Source: Candidatus Epulonipiscium fishelsonii
GTDB taxonomy: Bacteria; Bacillota; Clostridia; Lachnospirales; Cellulosilyticaceae
Assembly: GCA_001983455.1 (NCBI GenBank)
Contig: LJDB01000060.1
Span: 1-64,000, forward strand
Direction: 5' to 3'
DNA: 64,000 nucleotides
Positions within the stretch are counted from its first letter, which is position 1; the number at the start of each line of letters is the position of its first letter. Both the position numbers and the translations under genes were made by a program. This document shows, piece by piece, positions 1 to 9,992 of the stretch. The notes under the pieces were generated by a model that searched no databases, was not told the origin of the DNA, and was given only the letters and a program-made list of their open reading frames with translations.

Positions 1-741
<741 letters not shown>

Positions 742-868
742 ATCCTCAATTAAATTATTATCTGCCAATAGTATATCCAACCGTCACAACCCCATTAACA
801 CTAACAATTAACTCTTCTTATAATAAAAGTTTATCAATGGAATATTTTAACTTTAAAAATGACATACT

Positions 869-903
869 AGTTATTAAGAATGGGTTAACATATCTTAATA
901 ACT
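869..903. promoter_or_regulatory. Perfect 11-bp inverted repeat, candidate operator of the uxa genes
   Basis: AGTTATTAAGA (869-879) and TCTTAATAACT (893-903) are exact reverse complements separated by 13 bp. The right arm abuts a TATAAT-like -10 hexamer at 904-909, 17 bp upstream of the uxaB start at 926. The position suits a dimeric repressor of uronate catabolism; no regulator gene is in the window to pair it with. Confidence 0.55.
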
Positions 904-925
904 TATAATATTAAAGGAGTATAAA

Positions 926-2369
926 ATGAACCAGTTAAATTACAACACTTTGAAAGAAGTAGACTATAAAGGATTTATTTTGCCAAATGACCATGCCAAA
1001 ATTAAAGTTTTACAATTTGGGGAAGGAAATTTTCTAAGAGCATTTGTAGACTACTTTTTTGATATACTAAATGAAAAATGTGATTTTAATTCAAAAGTAG
1101 TGTTAGTTCAACCAATTGCACAAGGTCTTACAGATATAATTAATAAACAAGAAGGTCTATATACTTTATACCTACGTGGTATGGAAAATGGTAAACAAAT
1201 AAATGAAAAAAAGAGTAATTAGCTCAGTCTCTCATTGTGTAAATCCATACACTGATTATAAAGCACTATTAAACCAAGCCACAAATGATGATTTAAGATT
1301 TATTGTAAGTAATACTACAGAAGCAGGTATTGTATTTGATGAAAGTTGCAAATTTGATGATGAACCTCCTTCAAGTTTTCCAGCTAAATTAACAAGATTT
1401 ATGTATGAAAGATTTAAACTTGGTAAAAAAGGTTTTGTAATATTAAGCTGTGAATTAATTGATAATAATGGTAAAGAATTACAAAAATGCGTAAATCAAT
1501 ATGTTGATTTATGGAAATTAGAAGATATATTTAAAAAATTTGTAAATGAAGAAAATATCTTCTGCTCAACTTTGGTTGATAGGATTGTAACAGGATATCC
1601 AAAAAATGAAGTTGAAGAAATTAATAAGGAAAATGGGTATATAGACAATTTAGTGGATACTGGAGAAATATTTGGATTTTGGGCAATTGAAGGGCCTTCA
1701 TCTTTAAAAGAAGAATTACCTTTTGAAAAAGCTGGTCTACCTGTAATTATAATTGATGATCAAACTCCTTATAAAAAAAGAAAAGTTCGTATATTAAATG
1801 GTGCTCATACAAGTATGATAATGGCAGCATATCTGGCTGGCAAAGATATTGTACGTGAATGTATGCAAGATGATGTTATTGTTAATTTCATGAATAATAC
1901 TATTAAAGAAGAAATTATTCCTATGATTGACCTTGACAAAAAAGACCTTGAAAATTTTGCGGACTCAGTAGTAGATAGGTTTAACAATCCATACATTGAC
2001 CACCAACTTTTAAGTATTTCTTTAAACTCTACTTCAAAGTGGAAAGCTAGAGTAATGCCATCTCTTATAGAATATTATAAAAAGTTTAACAAGTTGCCAA
2101 AAAATATAGTATTTAGTTTTGCAGCATATATTGAATTTTATAAAAACAATAATGATAGAACATATAATGTTGTAGATGATCAATGGGTGATTGATTTCTT
2201 CAGTCAAAATAAAGGTTTATCAAATAAAGAACTAGTAAATAAGGTGTGTAGTAATGAAAAAATGTGGGGTCAAGATTTAACTCAGATAGTTGGATTTGAA
2301 AGCCAAGTACTAGAGTATTTGAACCAAATTGAAGATATTGGTATGTATGAAACTATGAAATTGTTATAA
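926..2369 (+). pseudogene. uxaB: Tagaturonate reductase, interrupted by a +1 frameshift
   Basis: Reduces D-tagaturonate to D-altronate with NADH in galacturonate breakdown. The N-terminal part (926-1222, through [10 protein letters not shown], the dinucleotide-binding end) and the C-terminal part (open from 1203, through [16 protein letters not shown]) are in different frames and overlap. Removing one A from the A7 run at 1206-1212 joins them into 480 residues, close to the roughly 483 of E. coli UxaB, and restores NEKRVISS across the joint. No other damage is seen, so this is a very young pseudogene, a sequencing error, or a gene read through by slippage on the poly-A tract. A good ribosome binding site (AAAGGAG, 913-919) precedes the ATG. 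uxaA follows 76 bp downstream. Confidence 0.85.
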
Positions 2370-2377
2370 TATTACAA

Positions 2378-2399
2378 AGGCGAACTTTCTAGTTCGTCT
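2378..2399 (+). terminator. Intercistronic hairpin between uxaB and uxaA
   Basis: AGGCGAAC and GTTCGTCT form an 8-bp stem with a 6-base loop. Only a weak U-rich tail follows, so it may be an attenuator or an RNA-stabilising stem rather than a full stop. A related GGCGAAC-type stem ends uxaA. Confidence 0.45.
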
Positions 2400-2445
2400 A
2401 TTTCTAGTGTATAATTTAAGTATAAAAAATAGAAGGGAAGCTAAA

Positions 2446-3915
2446 ATGAAAACTATTAAAATTCATCAAGAAGATAATGTAATTGTAGCATTGCAAAATT
2501 TAGAAAAAGATGAAATTCATCAAGAAATAACTGTTTTAGATAAGATAAATACTGGTCATAAAATAGCTAATAGAAATATTGGTCAAGGAGAAATAATAAT
2601 AAAATATGGACTACCTATTGGGATTGCAACAAAAGATATAAAACAAGGAGAATGGGTTCATACCCATAATATCAAAACAAGACTAGAAGAAGAAGCAACT
2701 TACACATATAACCACAAGAAAAGTGCTCTTCAAAAAACAGAACCTAAAACCTTTATGGGGTATGAACGTAAAGACGGTCGTGCTGGTATAAGAAATGAAA
2801 TTTGGATTATTCCAACGGTGGGTTGCGTAAATGGAGTTGTAACAAAGCTGGCTCAAGACAATAACCACATTGTTAAAGAAAATATCGAAGGGCTTTATGC
2901 TTATCCACATCCTTTTGGTTGTTCACAAATGGGCGAAGATGATCAAAATACACGTAGGGTTTTAGCTTCTCTTGTAAATCACCCAAATGCAGGAGCTGTG
3001 CTAGTGGTTGGTCTAGGTTGTGAAAACAACACCATAAAGCTTTTTAAAGAAGCTCTAGGAAAATGGGATGATGATAGAGTAAAATTTTTAATGTGTCAAG
3101 AAAGTGAAGATGAAATTAAAGAAGGTAGTGAACTTTTATCACAACTTGCTGAATATGCAAACCAATTTAAACGAACTCAAATAAGTACTGAAAAATTAGT
3201 TATTGGTATGAAATGTGGAGGCTCTGATGGGCTTTCTGGAATTACTGCAAATTCAGCTGTTGGTAAATTCAGTGATTTATTAATAAGTACAGGAGGAAGT
3301 ACTATTTTAACAGAAGTTCCCGAAATGTTTGGTGCAGAAAACTTATTAATGGATAAATGCATAAACGAAGAAATATTTAACAAAGCTGTTGATATGATAA
3401 ATGGATTTAAAGACTATTTTGTAAGCCATGGTCAGGTAGTATATGAAAACCCTAGTCCAGGAAACAAAGAAGGTGGAATTTCAACTCTTGAAGATAAAAG
3501 TTGTGGCTGTGTTCAAAAAGGAGGAAGTGCCGACATAGTGGATGTTATTGGTTATGGTGAACAGGTGAAAAAACAAGGACTTACACTATTAAACGGTCCA
3601 GGAAATGATCTTGTAAGCTCTACTGCTCTTGCAGCAGCAGGTGCACATCTTGTTCTGTTTACAACAGGCCGTGGTACTCCATTTGGTTCAGCTGTTCCAA
3701 CAATTAAAATTAGCAGTAACACTTCGTTATTTGAAAAACATTCAAAATGGATTGATTTTAATGCTGGCACAATAGCAGACAATGTGGAAACTATTGATGA
3801 AAGCGGAGAACGTTTACTTGAGTTTGTTTTAGAAGTGGCAAGTGGCAAACATACTAAAACTGAAATATCTGGTTACCGTGAAATCTCTATATTTAAAGGT
3901 GGTGTAGTTTTATAA
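2446..3915 (+). CDS. uxaA: Altronate dehydratase
   Basis: Dehydrates D-altronate to 2-keto-3-deoxygluconate, the step after UxaB. The product is 489 residues (E. coli UxaA is about 495). The N-terminal part, to about residue 90, is a SAF-type domain; the remainder is the UxaA catalytic domain with GYERKDGRAGIRNE, VGCVNG, GCSQMGEDD, GLGCENN and KCGGSDG, whose Cys and His residues suit metal binding. ATG 2446 is preferred over the longer frame from 2407 because GAAGGGAAG stands 6 bases before it. It is followed by a strong hairpin, so uxaB-uxaA form the whole unit. No KDG kinase or aldolase is in the window. Confidence 0.93.
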   Translation: MKTIKIHQEDNVIVALQNLEKDEIHQEITVLDKINTGHKIANRNIGQGEIIIKYGLPIGIATKDIKQGEWVHTHNIKTRLEEEATYTYNHKKSALQKTEPKTFMGYERKDGRAGIRNEIWIIPTVGCVNGVVTKLAQDNNHIVKENIEGLYAYPHPFGCSQMGEDDQNTRRVLASLVNHPNAGAVLVVGLGCENNTIKLFKEALGKWDDDRVKFLMCQESEDEIKEGSELLSQLAEYANQFKRTQISTEKLVIGMKCGGSDGLSGITANSAVGKFSDLLISTGGSTILTEVPEMFGAENLLMDKCINEEIFNKAVDMINGFKDYFVSHGQVVYENPSPGNKEGGISTLEDKSCGCVQKGGSADIVDVIGYGEQVKKQGLTLLNGPGNDLVSSTALAAAGAHLVLFTTGRGTPFGSAVPTIKISSNTSLFEKHSKWIDFNAGTIADNVETIDESGERLLEFVLEVASGKHTKTEISGYREISIFKGGVVL

Positions 3916-3927
3916 ATTATATCTGTT

Positions 3928-3963
3928 AATATAAAGGCGAACTTGTATGTTTGCCCTTATATT
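3928..3963. terminator. Bidirectional terminator between uxaA and the convergent PLP enzyme gene
   Basis: A 15-bp nearly perfect stem (AATATAAAGGCGAAC with GTTTGCCCTTATATT) and a 6-base loop lie between two convergent genes. The base of the stem is A/T-rich on both sides and can serve as the U tract in either direction. Confidence 0.75.
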
Positions 3964-3972
3964 AAGTTAAAA

Positions 3973-5229
3973 TTATAGTCCCTTAAGACTTTGCATACAT
4001 ATCATAATAGCAATACGAACGTGATAGTAAGTTAGACCTCCTTGGAAAAACACAGTGAAAGGAGGCTTTATAGGTGCGTCTGCACTAAGCTCAATTGATG
4101 CTCCTTGAATAAATGTTCCTGCTGCCATAATTACAGGACAATCATAGCCAGGCATATCCCAAGGTTCAGGAGAAACATAACTATCAACAGGAGATGACTT
4201 TTGTATTGATTTACAAAATGCGATTACATTTTCGGCAGTCCTCATGTCTATTGATTGAACAATGTCTGATCTAAATGCATTTGGTAGAGGATTTACTTCA
4301 AATCCTAGTTTTTCAAAAACTGCTGCTGTAAAAATAGCTCCTTTTAAAGCATTATTTACTACTTCTGGAGCAAAAAATAGTCCTTGTAAAACTTGATGAT
4401 TTAACCCTAGTGTTGCTCCGATTTCTTTTCCTAGTCCTGCACAACTAAATCGCATAGCAGCATTCTCAACATATTCTTTTTTTCCAACAATATATCCTCC
4501 ACTTGGAGCAAGTCCACCACCAATATTTTTTATAAGTGAACCAACAGCCAAATCTGCTCCGACTTCTGTAGGCTCAATATCTTCAACAAATTCACCATAA
4601 CAATTGTCTACCATACAAATGATATCACTACGAATTGCCTTTATAAAAGAAATTAACTCTCCTATTTGAGCAACAGAAAATGTTGGACGCTTATCATATC
4701 CTCGTGAACGTTGAATAGTTATAAGTTTAGTTTTATCTGTAATAGTTTCACGAATTCCTTCATAATCAAAGCTAAAATCCTCTAGTAAATCAACTTGTTT
4801 ATATACTATTCCATATTCTTTAAGACTTCCTTTAGCAGGAGTTATTCCTATTACACCATCAAGTGTGTCATATGGTTTTCCAACTACAGAGATAAACTCA
4901 TCATTTGGTCTAAGATTTCCAAATAAAGCAATACTTAAAGCATGAGTGCCAGACATTATCTGTGTTCTGACTAGTGCATCTTCTGTTTTAAATATATCAG
5001 CATAAATTGCTTCAATTGTTTCTCTTCCAATGTCATTATATCCATATCCTGTAGAAGGACTAAAATGTGTATCGCTTAACTTATTTTTTTGCATTGCATG
5101 TAAAACTTTTGCTCCATTTTTGTACATTATATTATTAAGCTGTTGAAATGTCGCTTGAAGACTTTCTTCAACTTCTAAGCAAAATTGTTCGGTGTTTTTT
5201 TCAATACCAAATTGATTAAATAAATTCAT
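3973..5229 (-). CDS. Methionine gamma-lyase family PLP enzyme (aluminium-resistance protein family, YnbB-like)
   Basis: A fold-type I PLP enzyme of 418 residues, the usual length of the Met_gamma_lyase/YnbB family (PF06838). The Schiff-base lysine is probably Lys234 in GSLIKNIGGG, and Asp208 in MVDNCYGEF is placed to bind the pyridine nitrogen; MSGTHALS near residue 92 would grip the phosphate. The true substrate of the family is poorly established, so methionine gamma-lyase is a family name and not a proven activity. In many Firmicutes this gene sits next to hfq and miaA; here it lies about 40 kb from them. The start at 5229 lacks a strong ribosome binding site and lies 27 bp after the decayed IscB-like gene. 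Confidence 0.85.
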   Translation of the reverse strand: MNLFNQFGIEKNTEQFCLEVEESLQATFQQLNNIMYKNGAKVLHAMQKNKLSDTHFSPSTGYGYNDIGRETIEAIYADIFKTEDALVRTQIMSGTHALSIALFGNLRPNDEFISVVGKPYDTLDGVIGITPAKGSLKEYGIVYKQVDLLEDFSFDYEGIRETITDKTKLITIQRSRGYDKRPTFSVAQIGELISFIKAIRSDIICMVDNCYGEFVEDIEPTEVGADLAVGSLIKNIGGGLAPSGGYIVGKKEYVENAAMRFSCAGLGKEIGATLGLNHQVLQGLFFAPEVVNNALKGAIFTAAVFEKLGFEVNPLPNAFRSDIVQSIDMRTAENVIAFCKSIQKSSPVDSYVSPEPWDMPGYDCPVIMAAGTFIQGASIELSADAPIKPPFTVFFQGGLTYYHVRIAIMICMQSLKGL

Positions 5230-5256
5230 CTTATATTATCAAAGATATTCCCTCGT

Positions 5257-5549
5257 CTATAAGTGGGAGTATCCTTGCATCCTCCTTTTTGTTAATAAAC
5301 ATCTTCTTATATTTAATAAATTCAACTTCTTATAGCTTGCACTTTTGTGTATACTTGTTCCGTCTAATTTTCGTAAATCGAAATATCCAGAACGCATTCT
5401 TCCAAATATGAAGCATTCTTCTTTATTATATTTGACCTTATCAAACAATCTAAACCCTTTTACTACATAGGGTGCTTGATTTAATTTCTTTTTTCCACCT
5501 TTAACAATATTCGCTTTGTGGATTTGACTGTTATGTTTTCTTCCTTCTT
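5257..5549 (-). pseudogene. Remnant of an IscB-like (RRXRR/HNH) RNA-guided nuclease gene, C-terminal end only
   Basis: Read on the minus strand this frame gives HNSQIHKAN, KGGKKKLNQAPYVVKGF and then RLFDKVKYN...ECFIFGR...SGYFDLRKLDGT...SASYKKLNLL. I recognise this as the C-terminal region of IscB/RRXRR-HNH proteins; the Arg-His-x-Arg-Gln-x-His-Lys-Ala block is the most telling. A stop at 5548-5550 opens the frame. Just upstream KTLRRK continues the homology in another frame, so at least one frameshift is present. No HNH or RuvC part remains. A TTG at 5448 could start a 63-residue product, but without a good binding site I consider it dead. Confidence 0.65.
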
Positions 5550-5671
5550 AAAGTTTTATGAATTGTGAGCTTCTTGGATAAAGATAAATCGTGTTATCTA
5601 TTTTATTAAAGTATAGCCTATTGTCAATTATGATATACTTTACGACGTATTTGACAATTTAAGACACAAAA

Positions 5672-5706
5672 ATAAGAGAAAAAGTTCAAAGTGCTTTTCC
5701 TCTTAT
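5672..5706 (-). terminator. Hairpin downstream of the large lipoprotein gene
   Basis: ATAAGAG (5672-5678) pairs with CTCTTAT (5700-5706); the A-rich inner flank pairs with the CTTTT inside, giving a 12-13 bp stem with a mismatch. It lies 27 bp past the stop of the minus-strand lipoprotein gene and can act as its terminator. Confidence 0.5.
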
Positions 5707-5732
5707 AACAAATAAATTATGTTTTATTACTA

Positions 5733-7625
5733 TTATTTAAAAATTGCTATTTTATCTTCTTCTTGTTCAACTTCTAATCCAATTTTTGGCAGTTCTTCAA
5801 TTGGCACATATTCTACTCCGTCTTCTATTATTGAAACTAATGCCATTTCAGCTTCTTTAAGAATAACTGTTAGTTGCTGTACCTCAATATTATATTCTGT
5901 TTCAAAATTAAATGCTTCTAAGATTTTTATTGCTGGTACATAAGGCGTATATTCTTTTATAAGTAGTTCTTCCATTGGAACAATAAGACGAGGACCTTGA
6001 TAAACTATATTTTCTAGCTCTTCATTTTCTAACTTATCATTTTGTTCCTCAAAAGTACCATATTTACTACAAAGATCACAAATGTGGTATTCTAAAAAAC
6101 CATTAAACATAGCTTCAATTTCATCCTGTGTATACTGGTTCATAAATTCATCTATCATAATTTCATCTTGTGTATAATTTTCTATAAATGTTGTAATCAA
6201 ATTATCTATATCATTTAAATTGTAATCTTTATATCCTCCGAAATAATTTGTATAACGAAGTTCGTATTCTTCCTGATAATTATTAGGATTCATGTAATAT
6301 TTCATATATTGTTCAATCATAAACTCCAAAGCCTCTTGATCATATATATTTATATAGTTTTCTAGCATCATATCTAATCCTTTTGGAGTATAAATCTCTT
6401 TCATTTGCTGAATAAAATGATTTTGTGAATAATAGTCCATAAATTTAGAATGATGATTTGCAAATTCTTTAGCTTTCTTAAAAATATCATCGTGAGAATT
6501 AAAAATATCATTATGAATAATTATAAATTCATCAAATATAGATGGTTCTTCCACTTCAGTTTGACTAGGCATGTTTAAAAATTCTTCAAACACATCTTGT
6601 GTATAATAATCTTCATAAATTTGTTCTTCTATTCCACATTCTTTTGCAACAAGAATACTTAAGTCTTCTAATAAATTTTGTGAAATATCAGCTATGTTAA
6701 TATCAAATGCTTTTTCTGATGTTTCTGAAGACCCGATTATTTGGATCGAACTACCTTCTAGATCGACTTCTAATAAGCCTATAATGGAATCAAGTACAAA
6801 ATTTATATCATAACTAACGTCATTATCTGAAAATTCCATGCTAACATCCAAATTTGAGTCTGTAAGTAATGTTAATAGCTCCAAACTTTGCGATATATCA
6901 TATTTGTATTCTTCAAAAGCTAGTTTTTCTTCCTCAAATATTGCTTGTTCTTCTTCTGAAAAATCTTCAGTATCCATAATTAAGTCCAAATTATTCATAA
7001 ATACATCTAAATATTGTGTTAATATGTTTGATATTTGAATTTCATCCAAACTTAAAGTATATAAATTATCCTGTTTAACTAAAGTGTTTTCTAAAGTAAT
7101 GCCATCAAATAATGTTTCATATAAATGAATTGTTTCCTCTTCCTTAGCTTTATCCTTTTCCAAATACATACGTATCATTGCAACTTGATTTTCATCTAGT
7201 ATTTGTATGTAATTATTTTCGACTTCTAAGTTGGAAAATTCTTCAGGTACTGGCATATTATGTTTTATATATAACGCTTCAAAATAAGCAACTGGCATAT
7301 AAACTGTACCTTTCACAAATTTTAGCGGAAAGCCTATTATATTCTCTACTACATTGTCGCCTTCTTGTTCTATTTGAGTAATAAGTACATCCATTGATCC
7401 ACTACTATCTTCTGTCAAATACATATCTAAAGATACATCATACTCATATGAAAGATCTGTTTCATACGTATTTGGTGTATTTGCTTTTATTGTAAAATTT
7501 AATTCAGTCTTTCCTGTTTCCCATGTTTGAGCTTCTTTTATATCTTTCCACAAAGATGTTTCTTCTTGAGCACATCCTGTTAAAGTTAAACTACCTAAAA
7601 ATAAAACTAATAATTTTTTCTTCAT
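5733..7625 (-). CDS. Large secreted lipoprotein with a C-terminal stalk (copper amine oxidase-like) domain
   Basis: A 630-residue protein with a type II signal peptide: KKK, a hydrophobic stretch and the lipobox LTGC at residues 15-18, so it is probably diacylated at Cys18 and held on the outer face of the membrane. The body is very acidic, rich in Glu, Asp, Tyr and Asn, and contains several tetrads such as YTQDEIEA and YTQDVFEEF that look like diverged internal repeats. The last 90 residues (YVPAIKILEAFNFETEY... YVPIEELPKIG) resemble the copper-amine-oxidase N-terminal or stalk domain of clostridial surface proteins. An AGGAGTG binding site precedes the start. Function unknown; it stands alone. 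Confidence 0.7.
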   Translation of the reverse strand: MKKKLLVLFLGSLTLTGCAQEETSLWKDIKEAQTWETGKTELNFTIKANTPNTYETDLSYEYDVSLDMYLTEDSSGSMDVLITQIEQEGDNVVENIIGFPLKFVKGTVYMPVAYFEALYIKHNMPVPEEFSNLEVENNYIQILDENQVAMIRMYLEKDKAKEEETIHLYETLFDGITLENTLVKQDNLYTLSLDEIQISNILTQYLDVFMNNLDLIMDTEDFSEEEQAIFEEEKLAFEEYKYDISQSLELLTLLTDSNLDVSMEFSDNDVSYDINFVLDSIIGLLEVDLEGSSIQIIGSSETSEKAFDINIADISQNLLEDLSILVAKECGIEEQIYEDYYTQDVFEEFLNMPSQTEVEEPSIFDEFIIIHNDIFNSHDDIFKKAKEFANHHSKFMDYYSQNHFIQQMKEIYTPKGLDMMLENYINIYDQEALEFMIEQYMKYYMNPNNYQEEYELRYTNYFGGYKDYNLNDIDNLITTFIENYTQDEIMIDEFMNQYTQDEIEAMFNGFLEYHICDLCSKYGTFEEQNDKLENEELENIVYQGPRLIVPMEELLIKEYTPYVPAIKILEAFNFETEYNIEVQQLTVILKEAEMALVSIIEDGVEYVPIEELPKIGLEVEQEEDKIAIFK

Positions 7626-7794
7626 TTTGAGTACACTCCTATTTTAGATTTTTATATTTTATTATACCATAAATAATTTTTAAAATAAATCATGTATTTT
7701 GATACTTGTTTTACATAAAGACTTCCAATAATTTATTTAAAATTTTTAGTCATTGCAAATCAAAGAGTAGCGGTGTTTTAAAAAAAGTCAATAG

Positions 7795-7823
7795 TTGATA
7801 TTATTAAATTTACTTTATACAAT
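7795..7823 (+). promoter_or_regulatory. Sigma-A type promoter of the dNTP cassette
   Basis: TTGATA (7795-7800), a 17-bp spacer and TACAAT (7818-7823) lie 33 bp before the nrdD1 start codon. There is no other good promoter before dut, so it probably drives all six genes. No clear pair of NrdR boxes was found. Confidence 0.6.
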
Positions 7824-7855
7824 ATAACTACTAAACGAAAAGAAGAGGGAAATTT

Positions 7856-9976
7856 ATGAACGTTATAAAACGTGATGGGCAAGTGGTCGCATTTGACGAA
7901 ACCAAAATATACACTGCTATATTTAGAGCAATGAAGTATGGAAGTGGAATTATTGACGAGAAAATAGCTACTAAAATAGCTAGTGAAATAAGAAATATAT
8001 TTTTAACATTAGATGCAACGCCAACAATTTTCCAAATAGAAACGTATGTTTACCTGAAATTGATTGAAAATGGCCATTCCTTAACCGCAAAATCTTATGA
8101 AGGATATAGAGCAATTCAAGCATTCAAGCGGGAAACAAACACAACTGATCGGAGTATATTGGGACTAATTGACTTGACTAACAAAGAAGTCATGGATGAA
8201 AATTCTAACAAAAATGCTGTAACATCTGCGATACAACGTGATCTTATAGCTGGAGAAGTGTCTAAAGATATTTCACGGCGAAAAAAACTTCCTGCTCGTA
8301 TTGTCCAAGCACATGATGATGGATTGTTGCATTTTCATGATTTAGATTATTTTATGCAATCAATATTTAATTGCTGTCTAGTTAATATTTCTGATATGCT
8401 GGATAATGGAACAGTTATAAACAAACGAATGATAGATTCTCCAAATAGTTTTCAAGTTGCATGTACTGTTATGAGTCAAATTATTGCTCAAGTAACTAGT
8501 AATCAATATGGAGGACAATCAATTGATGTTTCTCACCTAGGCAAATATCTGAAAAGAAGTAAACAACGCTATTATACCTTGTTAAAAGATATTATTGCTG
8601 ATCCTGAAGAATTGGAAACATCAGTTAATTCACTGACTAAGCGTGAGCTAACCTCTGGAGTTCAAACTATTCAATACCAAATAAATACTTTGATGACAAC
8701 AAATGGACAAAGTCCTTTTGTAACTCTATTTCTAAATATTGAAGAGTCAAACGAATATGTGGAAGAAACTGCTCTTATCATTGAAGAAATATTGCACCAA
8801 CGTATAAAAGGTATAAAAAACGAAAAAGGGATATACACAACGCCTGCTTTTCCTAAACTTATTTATGTATTGCATGAACATAACTCTCTTAAAGGTGGAA
8901 AATATGATTATATAACTGAGATAGCAATAAAATGTAGTGCAAAACGTCTTTATCCAGACTATATTTCTGCAAAAGAGATGAAAAAAATCTATGAAGGAAA
9001 CGTTTTTTCGTGCATGGGTTGTCGAAGCTTTTTGTATCCCTGGAAAGACGAAGAAGGAAACTATAAATTTGAAGGCAGATTTAATCAAGGTGTTGTAAGT
9101 CTTAATTTACCACAGGTTGGAATTATTTCCAGAGAAAACAAAGATAAGTTTTGGGATTTACTAGATAATAGATTAGAACTATGTTTTGAGGCTTTAATGT
9201 GCCGACATAATGCTTTAAAGGGTACTCTTTCTGACGAATCACCGATACATTGGCAACATGGAGCCGTTGCTAGACTTAAACTTGGGGAAGTAATAGACCC
9301 ACTGCTTGTAAATGGATATTCAACCATATCTCTTGGATATATTGGTCTTTATGAAGTTACAAAACTTATGACAGGAGTATCTCATACGGAGCCTGCTGGA
9401 GAAAAATTTGCTTTAAAATTAATGAATTATTTAAATGATACAGTTAAAAAATGGAAGGAAGATACTACTATTGGGTTTGGATTATATGGTTCGCCTGCTG
9501 AGTCACTTTGCTATCGATTTGCTAAAATTGACAAAGCACGATTTGGAGTAATAAAAGATGTTACAGATAAAGGATATTATACAAATTCATATCATATTGA
9601 TGTACGTCAACCTGTGGATGCATTTACCAAACTAAAATTTGAAAGTCAATTTCAGTATATTTCCACTGGAGGATGTATTTCTTACATTGAAATTCCGAAT
9701 ATGCGATATAATTTAGAAGCTCTTCGACAACTAGTTAAATATATATATGATAATATTCAGTATGCTGAATTTAACACGAAATCAGATTATTGTCATGTTT
9801 GTGGGTTTGACGGAGAAATTATTATTAATGATAACTTGGTGTGGGAATGTCCGGCTTGCAAAAATGATGATCCCAATAAAATGAATGTTATTCGTCGGAC
9901 TTGCGGATATCTAGGTGACAACTTTTGGAATCTAGGGAAAACAAAAGAGATTTCAAATAGAGTCTTACATTTATAA
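7856..9976 (+). CDS. nrdD: Anaerobic (class III) ribonucleoside-triphosphate reductase, ATP-cone form
   Basis: Reduces NTPs to dNTPs with a glycyl radical and formate as reductant. The 706 residues start with an ATP-cone (NVIKRDGQVVAFDETKI, residues 2-18, to about residue 90), the overall-activity allosteric domain. Active-site cysteines are in FQVACT and CMGCRSFL. A Cys4 zinc site is formed by C646/C649 and C665/C668, and the radical glycine is G684 in TCGYLG. Start ATG has AAGAGGG in front. It heads a six-gene plus-strand run with nrdG as activase. A second nrdD without the ATP-cone lies 1.5 kb downstream and is roughly two-thirds identical. Confidence 0.95.
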   Translation: MNVIKRDGQVVAFDETKIYTAIFRAMKYGSGIIDEKIATKIASEIRNIFLTLDATPTIFQIETYVYLKLIENGHSLTAKSYEGYRAIQAFKRETNTTDRSILGLIDLTNKEVMDENSNKNAVTSAIQRDLIAGEVSKDISRRKKLPARIVQAHDDGLLHFHDLDYFMQSIFNCCLVNISDMLDNGTVINKRMIDSPNSFQVACTVMSQIIAQVTSNQYGGQSIDVSHLGKYLKRSKQRYYTLLKDIIADPEELETSVNSLTKRELTSGVQTIQYQINTLMTTNGQSPFVTLFLNIEESNEYVEETALIIEEILHQRIKGIKNEKGIYTTPAFPKLIYVLHEHNSLKGGKYDYITEIAIKCSAKRLYPDYISAKEMKKIYEGNVFSCMGCRSFLYPWKDEEGNYKFEGRFNQGVVSLNLPQVGIISRENKDKFWDLLDNRLELCFEALMCRHNALKGTLSDESPIHWQHGAVARLKLGEVIDPLLVNGYSTISLGYIGLYEVTKLMTGVSHTEPAGEKFALKLMNYLNDTVKKWKEDTTIGFGLYGSPAESLCYRFAKIDKARFGVIKDVTDKGYYTNSYHIDVRQPVDAFTKLKFESQFQYISTGGCISYIEIPNMRYNLEALRQLVKYIYDNIQYAEFNTKSDYCHVCGFDGEIIINDNLVWECPACKNDDPNKMNVIRRTCGYLGDNFWNLGKTKEISNRVLHL

Positions 9977-9992
9977 AAAGATAGGGAAAATT

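Noticed and set aside
1207-1213. Programmed -1 frameshift at A AAA AAG in uxaB
   Set aside because: The heptamer is in the right frame, but the downstream reading frame lies at +1, so a -1 slip would not restore the protein.
5257-5448. Functional 63-residue gene
   Set aside because: TTG start without binding site; homology continues upstream in the same and then another frame, so it is the tail of a broken larger gene.
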